DNA from: Neisseriaceae bacterium
GTDB lineage: Bacteria; Pseudomonadota; Gammaproteobacteria; Burkholderiales; Neisseriaceae
Length of the DNA stretch: 13,663 bases
Reading direction: 5' to 3'
Assembly (NCBI GenBank): GCA_017989485.1
Contig: JAGNPU010000014.1
Span: forward strand, 1-13,663
The notes below the pieces were generated by a model that searched no databases, was not told the origin of the DNA, and worked only from the letters and a program-made list of their open reading frames with translations. Every line of letters starts with the position of its first letter. Position 1 is the first letter of the stretch. The translations under genes were made by a program, and so were the position numbers. Positions 7,210-13,663 of the stretch are shown one piece after another.

Positions 7210-7802
7210 TGAAAAGTTTAGCAGTGTACTGTGGTTCCAACTATGGCAATAACCCACAGTTTAAAGCAGGTGCCCAAGCGTTGGGCACGGCCATGGCCAA
7301 GCAGGGCATTACCTTGGTGTATGGCGGGGGCTCGATTGGCCTGATGGGCACGGTGGCGGATGCCGTCTTGGCCGGTGGCGGCAAGGTCATTGGGGTGATC
7401 CCGACGTTTTTGAAAGACAAGGAAATGGGCCATAAGGGCTTAACCGAGCTGATCGAAACGCCAGACATGGCCAGCCGTAAAGTCAAAATGATGGACTTGG
7501 CCGATGGCTACATCGCCATGCCCGGCGGCTTGGGCACGTTTGAAGAGCTGTTCGAAGTGCTGTCGGCGGCGCAGCTGCGCCTGCATGCCAAGCCAACAGG
7601 CCTATTGAACGTGGCGGGCTTTTTTGAGCCCATGCTGCAGTGCATTAAAACCGCCGTAGACGAACGGTTTATGCCCGAAGCCAATATGAGCTTAATGTGT
7701 GTGGCCGATGACGCCGATGAGCTGCTGCGCCAAATGGCGGCCTATACGCCGGTGTATGCGCCGAAATGGGTCAACCCACCGACGGAAGATGTGAACGTCT
7801 AA
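7209..7802 (+). CDS. LOG family protein (TIGR00730 type nucleotide phosphoribohydrolase)
   Basis: This is a 197-residue Rossmann-fold protein of the LOG (lysine decarboxylase-like) family. The glycine-rich motif YGGGSIGLMG is at 38-47 and the signature PGGLGTFEE at 105-113; ASRKVKM (88-94) supplies the usual Arg-Lys pair before it. Members cleave the ribose-base bond of nucleoside monophosphates, including cytokinin precursors; the old label lysine decarboxylase is wrong for the family. The start codon shares one base with the pheA stop (TAATG at 7207-7211), so translation is very likely coupled. What it hydrolyses in a bacterium like this is unknown, and no link with phenylalanine synthesis can be read from the sequence. 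A strong terminator follows the stop codon. Confidence 0.9.
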   Translation: MKSLAVYCGSNYGNNPQFKAGAQALGTAMAKQGITLVYGGGSIGLMGTVADAVLAGGGKVIGVIPTFLKDKEMGHKGLTELIETPDMASRKVKMMDLADGYIAMPGGLGTFEELFEVLSAAQLRLHAKPTGLLNVAGFFEPMLQCIKTAVDERFMPEANMSLMCVADDADELLRQMAAYTPVYAPKWVNPPTEDVNV

Positions 7803-7816
7803 TCAGCCACATCCGG

Positions 7817-7847
7817 GCTGCCTGTGTGAGCGCAGGCAGCTTTTTTT
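7817..7847 (+). terminator. Rho-independent terminator after the LOG-family gene
   Basis: GCTGCCTG (7817-7824) pairs fully with CAGGCAGC (7833-7840); two more inner pairs (one U-G) leave a TGAG loop. Seven T follow directly (7841-7847). The next gene starts only 16 bases further on. Confidence 0.92.
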
Positions 7848-7863
7848 ATGGGAGTTGTACACA

Positions 7864-8643
7864 ATGCCGCCATCCGTTTTTATTTTGGGCCTAGGATTCT
7901 TGGGTCAGGCGTTACGAGCCGCCTTGATTCAGCAAGCTTGGCCAGTGCAGGGCAGCCGTCGGCACGGCCAAGAGGGCGATGCCGGCGTGCTGGCCTTGGA
8001 CGTTGATGCGGCCGAGCAGGCGCCGTCGACGCATCAGGCGTTGTTGGCTGCCGACGCCTTGGTGTGTCTGCTGCCGCCTTCGGGCAGCGTGGCCTACGCC
8101 GCCAACGTCATGCGCCTCGTGACCCTAATGCACACGCAGGGCCGTTTAACCCAGGTGGTCATGGCCAGCAGCACGTCGGTGTATGGCCACGCCGTCAGAA
8201 CCTGCACCGAGGCCACGCCCACCGCCGCGGTGACGGCTTCCGCTCAGGCCATAGTGGCCCTAGAGCAGGCTTTGTTGGCCAGCGCGCTGGCCCAGGTGAG
8301 CGTGCTGCGTTTTGGCGGCCTGTATGGGCCTGATCGGCATCCGGTTACGGTGCTGGCGCAAAAGCCACACCTGACGGGCGCGGCTCAGCCGGTGAACATG
8401 GTCAGCCAGCCAGACGCGGTGACGGCCCTAGTGCAGGTATTGACGCGGCCCTTGCGGGCGCGGCAGTTATACAATGTGTGTCATCCGGAACACCCGACCC
8501 GGCAGGCGTTTTATCAGCATGAGGCCGATAGGCGAGGCTTAGGGCGGCTGGCGTTTGCGGTTGAGCCTGCGGCGACGGGCAAAATCATCGATGGTCGGGC
8601 TTATCTCGAAGATTATGGGCAAGTCATGGCAGACTTGATTTAA
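7864..8643 (+). CDS. YeeZ-like NAD(P)-binding epimerase/dehydratase family protein
   Basis: This 259-residue Rossmann-fold protein belongs to the extended short-chain dehydrogenase group. The N-terminal dinucleotide motif is GLGFLG (9-14). Later segments match E. coli YeeZ as remembered: SSTSVYG (102-108), RFGGLYGPDRHP (149-160), VNMVS (177-181), YNVCHPEHP and GKIIDG (239-244). The usual YxxxK catalytic pair of dehydrogenases is not evident, as in YeeZ, so activity is uncertain and the substrate unknown. I chose the ATG at 7864, nine bases after GGGAG (7850-7854), over an in-frame TTG at 7855 that has no ribosome site. ubiJ and ubiB follow on the same strand with no terminator seen between, which may hint at a quinone-related role, but this is only context. 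Confidence 0.85.
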   Translation: MPPSVFILGLGFLGQALRAALIQQAWPVQGSRRHGQEGDAGVLALDVDAAEQAPSTHQALLAADALVCLLPPSGSVAYAANVMRLVTLMHTQGRLTQVVMASSTSVYGHAVRTCTEATPTAAVTASAQAIVALEQALLASALAQVSVLRFGGLYGPDRHPVTVLAQKPHLTGAAQPVNMVSQPDAVTALVQVLTRPLRARQLYNVCHPEHPTRQAFYQHEADRRGLGRLAFAVEPAATGKIIDGRAYLEDYGQVMADLI

Positions 8644-8692
8644 AGACGTAGGGAATAGGGTCTTAATGGTACAATTAAGGTTGATAACGAAC

Positions 8693-8697
8693 AAAGG
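8693..8697 (+). promoter_or_regulatory. Ribosome binding site fixing the ubiJ start
   Basis: AAAGG lies seven bases before the ATG at 8705. An in-frame ATG at 8666 has no such site and would add 13 residues absent from the family, so 8705 is preferred. Confidence 0.7.
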
Positions 8698-8704
8698 TGA
8701 AGGT

Positions 8705-9274
8705 ATGTTTGCTGCCTTATTAAACCATTTATTGCAACAAAACGTTGAGCTCAAGCACGCCATGAGCGCACACTCGGGGCGCGTCTTTGCCCTCCACACG
8801 CCATTGTCACAGACCACGTTGGCGATTGCCCACGATGGCTATGTCGACGCCACAGAGGCTGAGCCAGAGGTGACGGTGCGGTTTTTGGACGGCGCGCTGT
8901 TGAAAATAGCCCAGCAGCAGACGCCCGGCGTCGGCGATGTGGTGATCACCGGTGACCATGGCTTAGGCATGGCGCTGCTGCCGATATTGGGCGACATCCG
9001 TTACTTTCCCGGCCAAGACGTGGCTAGGGTGGTGGGGGACGGCATGGCGGGCAGCATCATGAGCCGGGTGGAAGGGTTTAAAGCGCAATTGTTACAAGGG
9101 GGGGCGCGCCTGATGAGCCAGGTGCAAGACTATGCGCATGAGGCCAATGCGCCGATGGTGGCCAAGACCGACTTTGACGTCTGGTCGGTGGCCGTCGACG
9201 ACCTTAGAGATGACGTGGCGCGTTTTGACGCCCGTTTGGCCAAGCTTACCGCGACAGTGTCGTCAACAAAATAA
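8705..9274 (+). CDS. ubiJ: Ubiquinone biosynthesis accessory factor UbiJ (SCP2 domain)
   Basis: UbiJ is a non-catalytic lipid-binding factor of the soluble ubiquinone synthesis complex, where its SCP2 fold, with UbiK, is thought to present the polyprenyl intermediates to the hydroxylases and methylases. The 189-residue length fits E. coli UbiJ (about 200). The SCP2 domain covers about residues 10-110: a hydrophobic N-terminal helix (MFAALLNHLLQQN), beta strands with TTLAIAHDGYVDAT, and the segment VVITGDHGLGMALLPIL typical of the fold. The C-terminal third is helical and charged, ending in a probable coiled coil (DDLRDDVARFDARLAKL), also as in UbiJ. Sequence conservation in this family is low, so the main support is fold pattern, length and its place 12 bases before ubiB, matching the ubiJ-ubiB pair in E. 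coli. Confidence 0.88.
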   Translation: MFAALLNHLLQQNVELKHAMSAHSGRVFALHTPLSQTTLAIAHDGYVDATEAEPEVTVRFLDGALLKIAQQQTPGVGDVVITGDHGLGMALLPILGDIRYFPGQDVARVVGDGMAGSIMSRVEGFKAQLLQGGARLMSQVQDYAHEANAPMVAKTDFDVWSVAVDDLRDDVARFDARLAKLTATVSSTK

Positions 9275-9286
9275 AAAGAACAGCAT

Positions 9287-10825
9287 ATGAAATGGATGAG
9301 TCGGTTTTATACCATAGGCCGCACCGTGTATCGGTTTGGCCTGATTGAATTATTGCGCCCGCAGTTAAAAAACCGGTTTTGGTTGCGCACGCTGTGCCGG
9401 TTTGTGCCCGTGCCCCGTCGCGCCAAGGCCATGCCTTTGCCGCAGCGCCTGCGTCTGGCGTTGGAAAGCCTAGGCCCTATTTTTGTGAAATTTGGCCAAG
9501 TGTTGTCGACGCGGCGCGACCTGCTGCCGCCCGACTATGCCGACGAGCTGGCGCTGTTGCAAGATCAGGTGCCGCCGTTCCCGGGCGAGCAGGCCCTGAC
9601 CATCGTCGAGCAGTCACTGGGGCGCACGATTGCCGAAGTGTACGCCGAATTTACGGTGACGCCGGTGGCCAGCGCCTCGGTGGCTCAGGTGCATCAGGCC
9701 TATTTATACGATGAGGCCGGTGGCAAGGGGCAAAAGGTGGCGGTGAAGGTCTTGCGCCCAGGTATTTTGCCGATTATTGAGCAAGACCTGGCCTTATTAG
9801 GGGTGTTTGCGCGCCTGGCCGAGCGTTTTTTGCCCGATGGCAAGCGTTTGCGGCCGCGTGAGGTGGTGGCCGAGTTTGATCAATACCTGCATGACGAGTT
9901 GGACTTGATGAACGAGGCGGCGAATGCCAGCCTGTTGGGGCGTCAGTTTAAGGACAGCGATATGTTGATCGTGCCCGACGTGTATTTCGACTATTGCGCC
10001 CGTCACGTATTGACCATGGAGTGGATGGACGGCACGCCCATCTCCGACGTGGCCACCCTCAAGGCCAAAAACATCGATTTCAAACAGCTGGCCCGCTATG
10101 GCGTCGAGATTTTCTTTACCCAGGTGTTTGAAAACGGCTTTTTCCACGCCGACATGCACCCGGGCAACATCATGGTGGCCGACGATGGCCGCTACATCGC
10201 CCTGGATTTTGGCATTGTCGGGACCTTGACCGAATACGACAAGCGCTATTTGGCGATTAACTTTTTGGCCTTTTTTAACCGCGACTATCAGCGCGTGGCG
10301 ACGGCCCATATTGAATCTGGCTGGGTGCCTAAAAACACTCGGGCCGAGGCGCTGGCGGCCGCTGTGCGCACCGTGTGTGAGCCCATCTTTAATAAACCGC
10401 TGGCCGAGATTTCGTTTGGGCTGGTGTTGATGCGCCTGTTTGAAACCAGCCGCCGTTTTGACATGGAAGTGCAGCCACAGCTGGTGTTGCTGCAAAAAAC
10501 CCTGCTCAATATTGAAGGGCTAGGGCGCGAGCTCGACCCCGAGCTAGACCTTTGGGTGACGGCCAAGCCGTTTTTGACCCGCTGGATGTCCGGCCAGGTG
10601 GGCCCTAAGGCCTTGTTGCGCACCCTCAAGCAAGAGGCGCCAGAATGGGCGACAATTTTGCCGACCTTGCCGCGACGCATCTCCGAATTGGTGAATGACG
10701 ACAAGCAAGCGCTGTTAATTAATGGCTATATTGAGCTGATGCGCACCCAAAAGAAACAAAATTTTTATCTGGGTGTGATTAGCTGTTTGTTGCTGGCTTT
10801 ATTGATTTGGCAAATTGCCAAGTAG
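9287..10825 (+). CDS. ubiB: UbiB, atypical kinase/ATPase for ubiquinone biosynthesis
   Basis: UbiB belongs to the ADCK/ABC1 atypical kinase family and is needed for ubiquinone synthesis; its ATPase activity is thought to help extract or hand over membrane-bound precursors. The 512 residues are slightly shorter than E. coli UbiB (about 546). Motifs in order are KFGQ in [16 protein letters not shown] (the KxGQ family motif, 68-71), the alanine-rich loop ASASVAQ (128-134) replacing the kinase glycine loop, Lys154 in VAVKVLRPG, the catalytic loop FHADMHPGN (286-294) and DFG (307-309). A hydrophobic C-terminal segment (about 493-510) is a likely membrane anchor; E. coli UbiB has two such helices, so this tail is shorter. 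The start lies 12 bases after the ubiJ stop with only a weak A-rich ribosome site. A terminator follows the stop. Confidence 0.96.
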   Translation: MKWMSRFYTIGRTVYRFGLIELLRPQLKNRFWLRTLCRFVPVPRRAKAMPLPQRLRLALESLGPIFVKFGQVLSTRRDLLPPDYADELALLQDQVPPFPGEQALTIVEQSLGRTIAEVYAEFTVTPVASASVAQVHQAYLYDEAGGKGQKVAVKVLRPGILPIIEQDLALLGVFARLAERFLPDGKRLRPREVVAEFDQYLHDELDLMNEAANASLLGRQFKDSDMLIVPDVYFDYCARHVLTMEWMDGTPISDVATLKAKNIDFKQLARYGVEIFFTQVFENGFFHADMHPGNIMVADDGRYIALDFGIVGTLTEYDKRYLAINFLAFFNRDYQRVATAHIESGWVPKNTRAEALAAAVRTVCEPIFNKPLAEISFGLVLMRLFETSRRFDMEVQPQLVLLQKTLLNIEGLGRELDPELDLWVTAKPFLTRWMSGQVGPKALLRTLKQEAPEWATILPTLPRRISELVNDDKQALLINGYIELMRTQKKQNFYLGVISCLLLALLIWQIAK

Positions 10826-10842
10826 GCCGCAAAGTCCATCCC

Positions 10843-10874
10843 AAAGGCATAACATTTTTGTTGTGCCTTTTTTT
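10843..10874 (+). terminator. Rho-independent terminator after ubiB
   Basis: GGCATAAC (10846-10853) pairs with GTTGTGCC (10860-10867) with one U-G wobble around an ATTTTT loop. AAA before it and seven T after it (10868-10874) extend the stem. It begins 17 bases after the ubiB stop. Confidence 0.9.
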
Positions 10875-11142
10875 ATATTTTGACGATGTGGTTAATATGT
10901 TGTTTTTTGAACATAAATTTCCCAAGAAATGCTTTTTTTATAGAGTTAGTACTCGGGGATGTTAAGATGGGTTTTTGGGTAGCCGGTTTTCGGACGCGCA
11001 AAAAAACGCCAAAAGTAGGGTTGAAATTGATTAGGCAATACAGCGTGTTGCAGCGCAGTATGAGGCCAAAGCAAGGACGGAATGTGGCAAATACTTACCC
11101 AATTTCAAAAAAACGGTTAGAATGGGGATAAGAATGCGTTTG

Positions 11143-11158
11143 TTTTCGAATTCGAAAA
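11143..11158. promoter_or_regulatory. Perfect 16-base palindrome, candidate operator for aceE
   Basis: TTTTCGAATTCGAAAA reads the same on both strands with no central gap. It lies 130 bases before the aceE start and overlaps a possible promoter. Its symmetry suits a dimeric repressor or activator. Which regulator binds is not known from the sequence. Confidence 0.45.
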
Positions 11159-11219
11159 AATAATTTTCATAGACGTTCATATTAAAACATGAGTGTTTGT
11201 TTTGGCCCCTCAAAACGCG

Positions 11220-11258
11220 CAAGTTAATCATAATAATTCAGGAGATAACTTGTTTTTT
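11220..11258 (+). other. Leader hairpin with T run before aceE
   Basis: CAAGTTA (11220-11226) pairs exactly with TAACTTG (11246-11252) across a 19-base loop and is followed at once by T6 (11253-11258). The AT-rich stem is weak for a terminator. The loop end holds AGGAG (11240-11244), placed five bases before a TTG (11250) that is in frame with aceE. Confidence 0.4.
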
Positions 11259-11288
11259 GGGGTACATCAGCATGATAAGGACAAAGTT

Positions 11289-13663
11289 ATGGCAACGAAC
11301 ATCACCAACGACATCGATCCGATTGAAACTCAAGAGTGGTTAGATTCAATTGCGTCAGTATTAGAGGCCGAAGGCCCAGAGCGTGCACACTACCTGTTGG
11401 AGAACCTGGTAAAGTACACGCGCCGCCGAGGCGTGCATCTGCCTTTTGACGCAACCACCGCTTATTTGAATACGATCCCCGTAGGCAAAGAGCAAAAATC
11501 TCCGGGCGACCATGAATTAGAGCACCGTTTACGCTCATTCATTCGCTGGAACGCCATTGCCATGGTTTTGCGTGCGGGCAAAAAAGATTTAGAGTTGGGT
11601 GGCCACATTGCCTCCTTCCAATCTGCCGCCACCTTATACGACGTTGGCTTCAACCACTTCTGGCACGCAAAGAGCGATGACCATGAAGGCGATTTGGTCT
11701 TTATTCAGGGCCACTCATCACCAGGCATTTACGCGCGCGCCTTCTTAGAAGGCCGCTTAGAAGAGAGCCAGCTGGACAACTTCCGTCAAGAAGTAGACGG
11801 CGAAGGCATTCCTTCTTACCCACATCCTTGGTTGATGCCAGACTTCTGGCAGTTCCCCACCGTGTCTATGGGCTTGGGCCCGTTGATGGCGATTTATCAA
11901 GCCCGTTTCTTAAAATACCTAGAGTCTCGCGGCCTGGCCAAAACCAAAGGCCGTAAAGTGTGGGTGTTCTGTGGCGACGGGGAAATGGATGAGCCTGAAA
12001 GCAAGGGCGCGATTTCTTTGGCCTCGCGCGAAGGCTTAGACAACCTGATTTTTGTGGTCAACTGTAACCTACAGCGCCTAGATGGCCCGGTGCGCGGCAA
12101 CGGCAAAATCATTCAGGAATTGGAAGGCAACTTCCGCGGTGCGGGTTGGAACGTCTTGAAAGTCATTTGGGGCAGCCGTTGGGATGCGCTGTTGGCACAA
12201 GACCACGACAACCTGTTGAAACAGCGCATGGAAGAGTGCGTTGACGGTGATTATCAAACCTTTAAGTCTCGCGACGGTGCTTATGTGCGCGAAGAGTTCT
12301 TTGGTAAATACCCAGAATTAAAAGCCATGGTGGCGAATATGTCAGACGAAGACGTTTGGCACTTAAACCGTGGTGGCCATGACCCACACAAAGTGTATGC
12401 CGCCTATCACGAAGCGACGCATAATGCCAACGGTCGTCCGACCGTGATTTTGGCCAAAACCATTAAAGGTTATGGCATGGGTGCCTCTGGTGAAGCGCAA
12501 AATACCGCCCACCAAGCCAAAAAAATGGACATTGAATCACTGCGCCGCTTCCGCGACCGCTTTGACATCCCGGTGAGCGATGAAGAGCTAGAAAGCAACC
12601 CACCTTACTATCGTCCGGCCGAAGACAGTCCAGAGATGAAGTATTTGCGTGAGCGTCGCCAATCTTTAGGCGGCTACCTGCCGCGTCGTATCCCCAGCAA
12701 AGAAGCCCTAGCGATTCCTGAACTGTCTGCGTTTGACGCCCTGTTGAAAAACAGCGGTGACCGTGAGTTCTCGACCACCATGGCCTTTGTGCGCATTTTG
12801 AACACCCTGCTGAAAGACAAGCAAATTGGCAAGCGCGTGGTGCCGATTGTGCCGGACGAAAGCCGTACCTTTGGTATGGAAGGCATGTTCCGTCAGTACG
12901 GCATTTGGAATACCAAAGGCCAAAACTACGTGCCTCAAGACCACGATCAACTGATGTTCTACAAAGAATCTAAAGACGGTCAAGTGTTCCAAGAGGGCAT
13001 TAACGAGCCAGGCGCCATGAGTTCATGGATTGCCGCGGCCACCAGTTATGCCAACAACGACACCCCGATGATTCCGTTCTACATTTACTACTCGATGTTT
13101 GGCTTCCAACGCGTGGGCGATTTGGCCTGGGCGGCGGGCGACATGCGTGCCCGTGGCTTCTTGCTCGGCGGCACCGCTGGGCGGACCACGTTGAACGGTG
13201 AAGGCTTGCAGCATGAAGACGGCCATAGCCTGATTCAAGCGGCTTTAATCCCTAACTGCATCAGCTACGACCCAACCTTTGCCTATGAGTTGGCCGTGAT
13301 CATTCAAGACGGCTTACGCCGCATGTATGTGGAACAGGAAGACGTGTTCTACTACTTGACCTTGATGAATGAAAACTACGCCCACGGCGGTTTGCCAGAA
13401 AAAGAAGGCATTAAAGACGAAATCATCAAAGGCATGTATTGCCTCAAAGAAGGCGACAAAGGCACGTTGAAGGTACAGCTAATGGGTTCGGGCGTGATCT
13501 TGAACGAAGCCATTGCCGCCGCCGATTTGTTGAAAGCCGACTTTGGTGTGGACGCCGACATTTGGAGCGTGACCTCATTCAATGAGCTACAGCGTGAAGC
13601 CATGGCGATTGAACGTCACAACCGCTTGCATCCTTTAGAGGAAGAGCAAGTGCCGTTCTTGGT
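11289..13663 (+). CDS. aceE: Pyruvate dehydrogenase E1 component, homodimeric type (3' end outside window)
   Basis: AceE decarboxylates pyruvate with thiamine diphosphate and passes the acetyl group to the E2 lipoyl domain, linking glycolysis to the TCA cycle. The visible 791 codons align by eye with almost all of the 887-residue E. coli enzyme, so about 90-100 residues are missing at the right edge. Motifs seen are NDIDPIET near the start, LELGGH (His106), QGH (His142), the ThDP/magnesium motif GDGEMDEPES to NCNLQRLDGPV (229-268, with Asp230, Asn258 and Asn260), AHQAKKM (His408) and HEDGHS (642-647). These match the E. coli active-site residues. The ATG at 11289 has AAGGA seven bases before it and gives the same N-terminal length as E. 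coli. Genes for E2 and E3 would be expected downstream. No frameshift was noticed. Confidence 0.97.
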   Translation, partial: MATNITNDIDPIETQEWLDSIASVLEAEGPERAHYLLENLVKYTRRRGVHLPFDATTAYLNTIPVGKEQKSPGDHELEHRLRSFIRWNAIAMVLRAGKKDLELGGHIASFQSAATLYDVGFNHFWHAKSDDHEGDLVFIQGHSSPGIYARAFLEGRLEESQLDNFRQEVDGEGIPSYPHPWLMPDFWQFPTVSMGLGPLMAIYQARFLKYLESRGLAKTKGRKVWVFCGDGEMDEPESKGAISLASREGLDNLIFVVNCNLQRLDGPVRGNGKIIQELEGNFRGAGWNVLKVIWGSRWDALLAQDHDNLLKQRMEECVDGDYQTFKSRDGAYVREEFFGKYPELKAMVANMSDEDVWHLNRGGHDPHKVYAAYHEATHNANGRPTVILAKTIKGYGMGASGEAQNTAHQAKKMDIESLRRFRDRFDIPVSDEELESNPPYYRPAEDSPEMKYLRERRQSLGGYLPRRIPSKEALAIPELSAFDALLKNSGDREFSTTMAFVRILNTLLKDKQIGKRVVPIVPDESRTFGMEGMFRQYGIWNTKGQNYVPQDHDQLMFYKESKDGQVFQEGINEPGAMSSWIAAATSYANNDTPMIPFYIYYSMFGFQRVGDLAWAAGDMRARGFLLGGTAGRTTLNGEGLQHEDGHSLIQAALIPNCISYDPTFAYELAVIIQDGLRRMYVEQEDVFYYLTLMNENYAHGGLPEKEGIKDEIIKGMYCLKEGDKGTLKVQLMGSGVILNEAIAAADLLKADFGVDADIWSVTSFNELQREAMAIERHNRLHPLEEEQVPFL

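Larger units (their letters stand above)
10875..11288. other. AT-rich 414-base upstream region of aceE
   Basis: No protein gene is supported here. The open frame at 10880-11131 has no ribosome site and no recognisable content. The stretch must contain the aceE promoter. A weak candidate is TTACCC/TAGAAT with 17-base spacing just before 11125. Another is TTGTTT (11140-11145) with TAATTT (11161-11166), spaced a short 15 bases and overlapping a perfect palindrome. A hairpin with a T run (11220-11258) lies in the probable leader. No PdhR-type box of the E. coli sequence was recognised. Confidence 0.55.

Noticed and set aside
7855..7863. TTG start for the YeeZ-like gene
   Set aside because: It lies directly against the GGGAG ribosome site with no spacing, whereas the ATG at 7864 is nine bases away.
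9797..10495. 232-residue open frame opposite ubiB
   Set aside because: It mirrors the codon structure of ubiB, is histidine/glutamine-rich and has no recognised domain; the sense gene has all family motifs.
10880..11131. 83-residue open frame before aceE
   Set aside because: No ribosome site, mixed composition with no recognised motif, begins right after the ubiB terminator; most likely chance.
1..13663. DNA uptake sequences, CRISPR array, mobile element or defence island
   Set aside because: Reading both strands by eye showed no spaced direct repeats, transposase or nuclease-like genes, and no repeated 10-12 base uptake-type word; a k-mer count would settle the uptake-sequence question.

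Overview
The window is a chromosomal housekeeping segment of a Gram-negative proteobacterium. A betaproteobacterium close to Neisseriales is the best guess, but this is an inference. It rests on the order SPOR protein-cvpA-purF, the adjacent ubiJ and ubiB genes, a homodimeric-type pyruvate dehydrogenase E1 (aceE) and a bifunctional chorismate mutase/prephenate dehydratase. Coding regions are moderately GC-rich, and the two large intergenic gaps are clearly AT-richer. I saw no tRNA, rRNA, insertion sequence, prophage gene, CRISPR array or defence gene. No long DNA-uptake-like repeat stood out by eye.

Layout: (1) 2-2262, plus strand: the C-terminal end of a SPOR-domain protein, cvpA and purF, closed by a strong hairpin terminator that serves both strands. 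(2) 2327-4318, minus strand: a pirin-family protein, and upstream of it a PBP7-type D-alanyl-D-alanine endopeptidase with its own terminator. (3) 4319-4877: a 559-base non-coding gap with several inverted repeats, a possible 17-residue micro-ORF and two weak terminator-like hairpins. (4) 4878-7802, plus strand: argD, pheA and a LOG-family nucleotide hydrolase. pheA and the LOG gene overlap by one base, and the run ends in a strong terminator. (5) 7864-10825, plus strand: a YeeZ-like NAD(P)-binding protein, ubiJ and ubiB, then a terminator. (6) 10826-11288: an AT-rich gap with a perfect 16-base palindrome and a short hairpin. (7) 11289 to the window end: aceE, cut off by the window about 90-100 codons before its expected stop.

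Functionally the segment combines de novo purine synthesis (purF), arginine/lysine synthesis (argD), phenylalanine synthesis (pheA), ubiquinone synthesis (ubiJ, ubiB), the entry to the TCA cycle (aceE) and cell-wall remodelling (PBP7, SPOR protein). All complete genes look intact and carry their expected catalytic motifs.

I found no convincing new multi-gene system. The items most worth checking are non-coding: the palindrome and hairpin before aceE, the structured gap between the PBP7 gene and argD, and a strong terminator placed only 16 bases before the YeeZ-like start codon.
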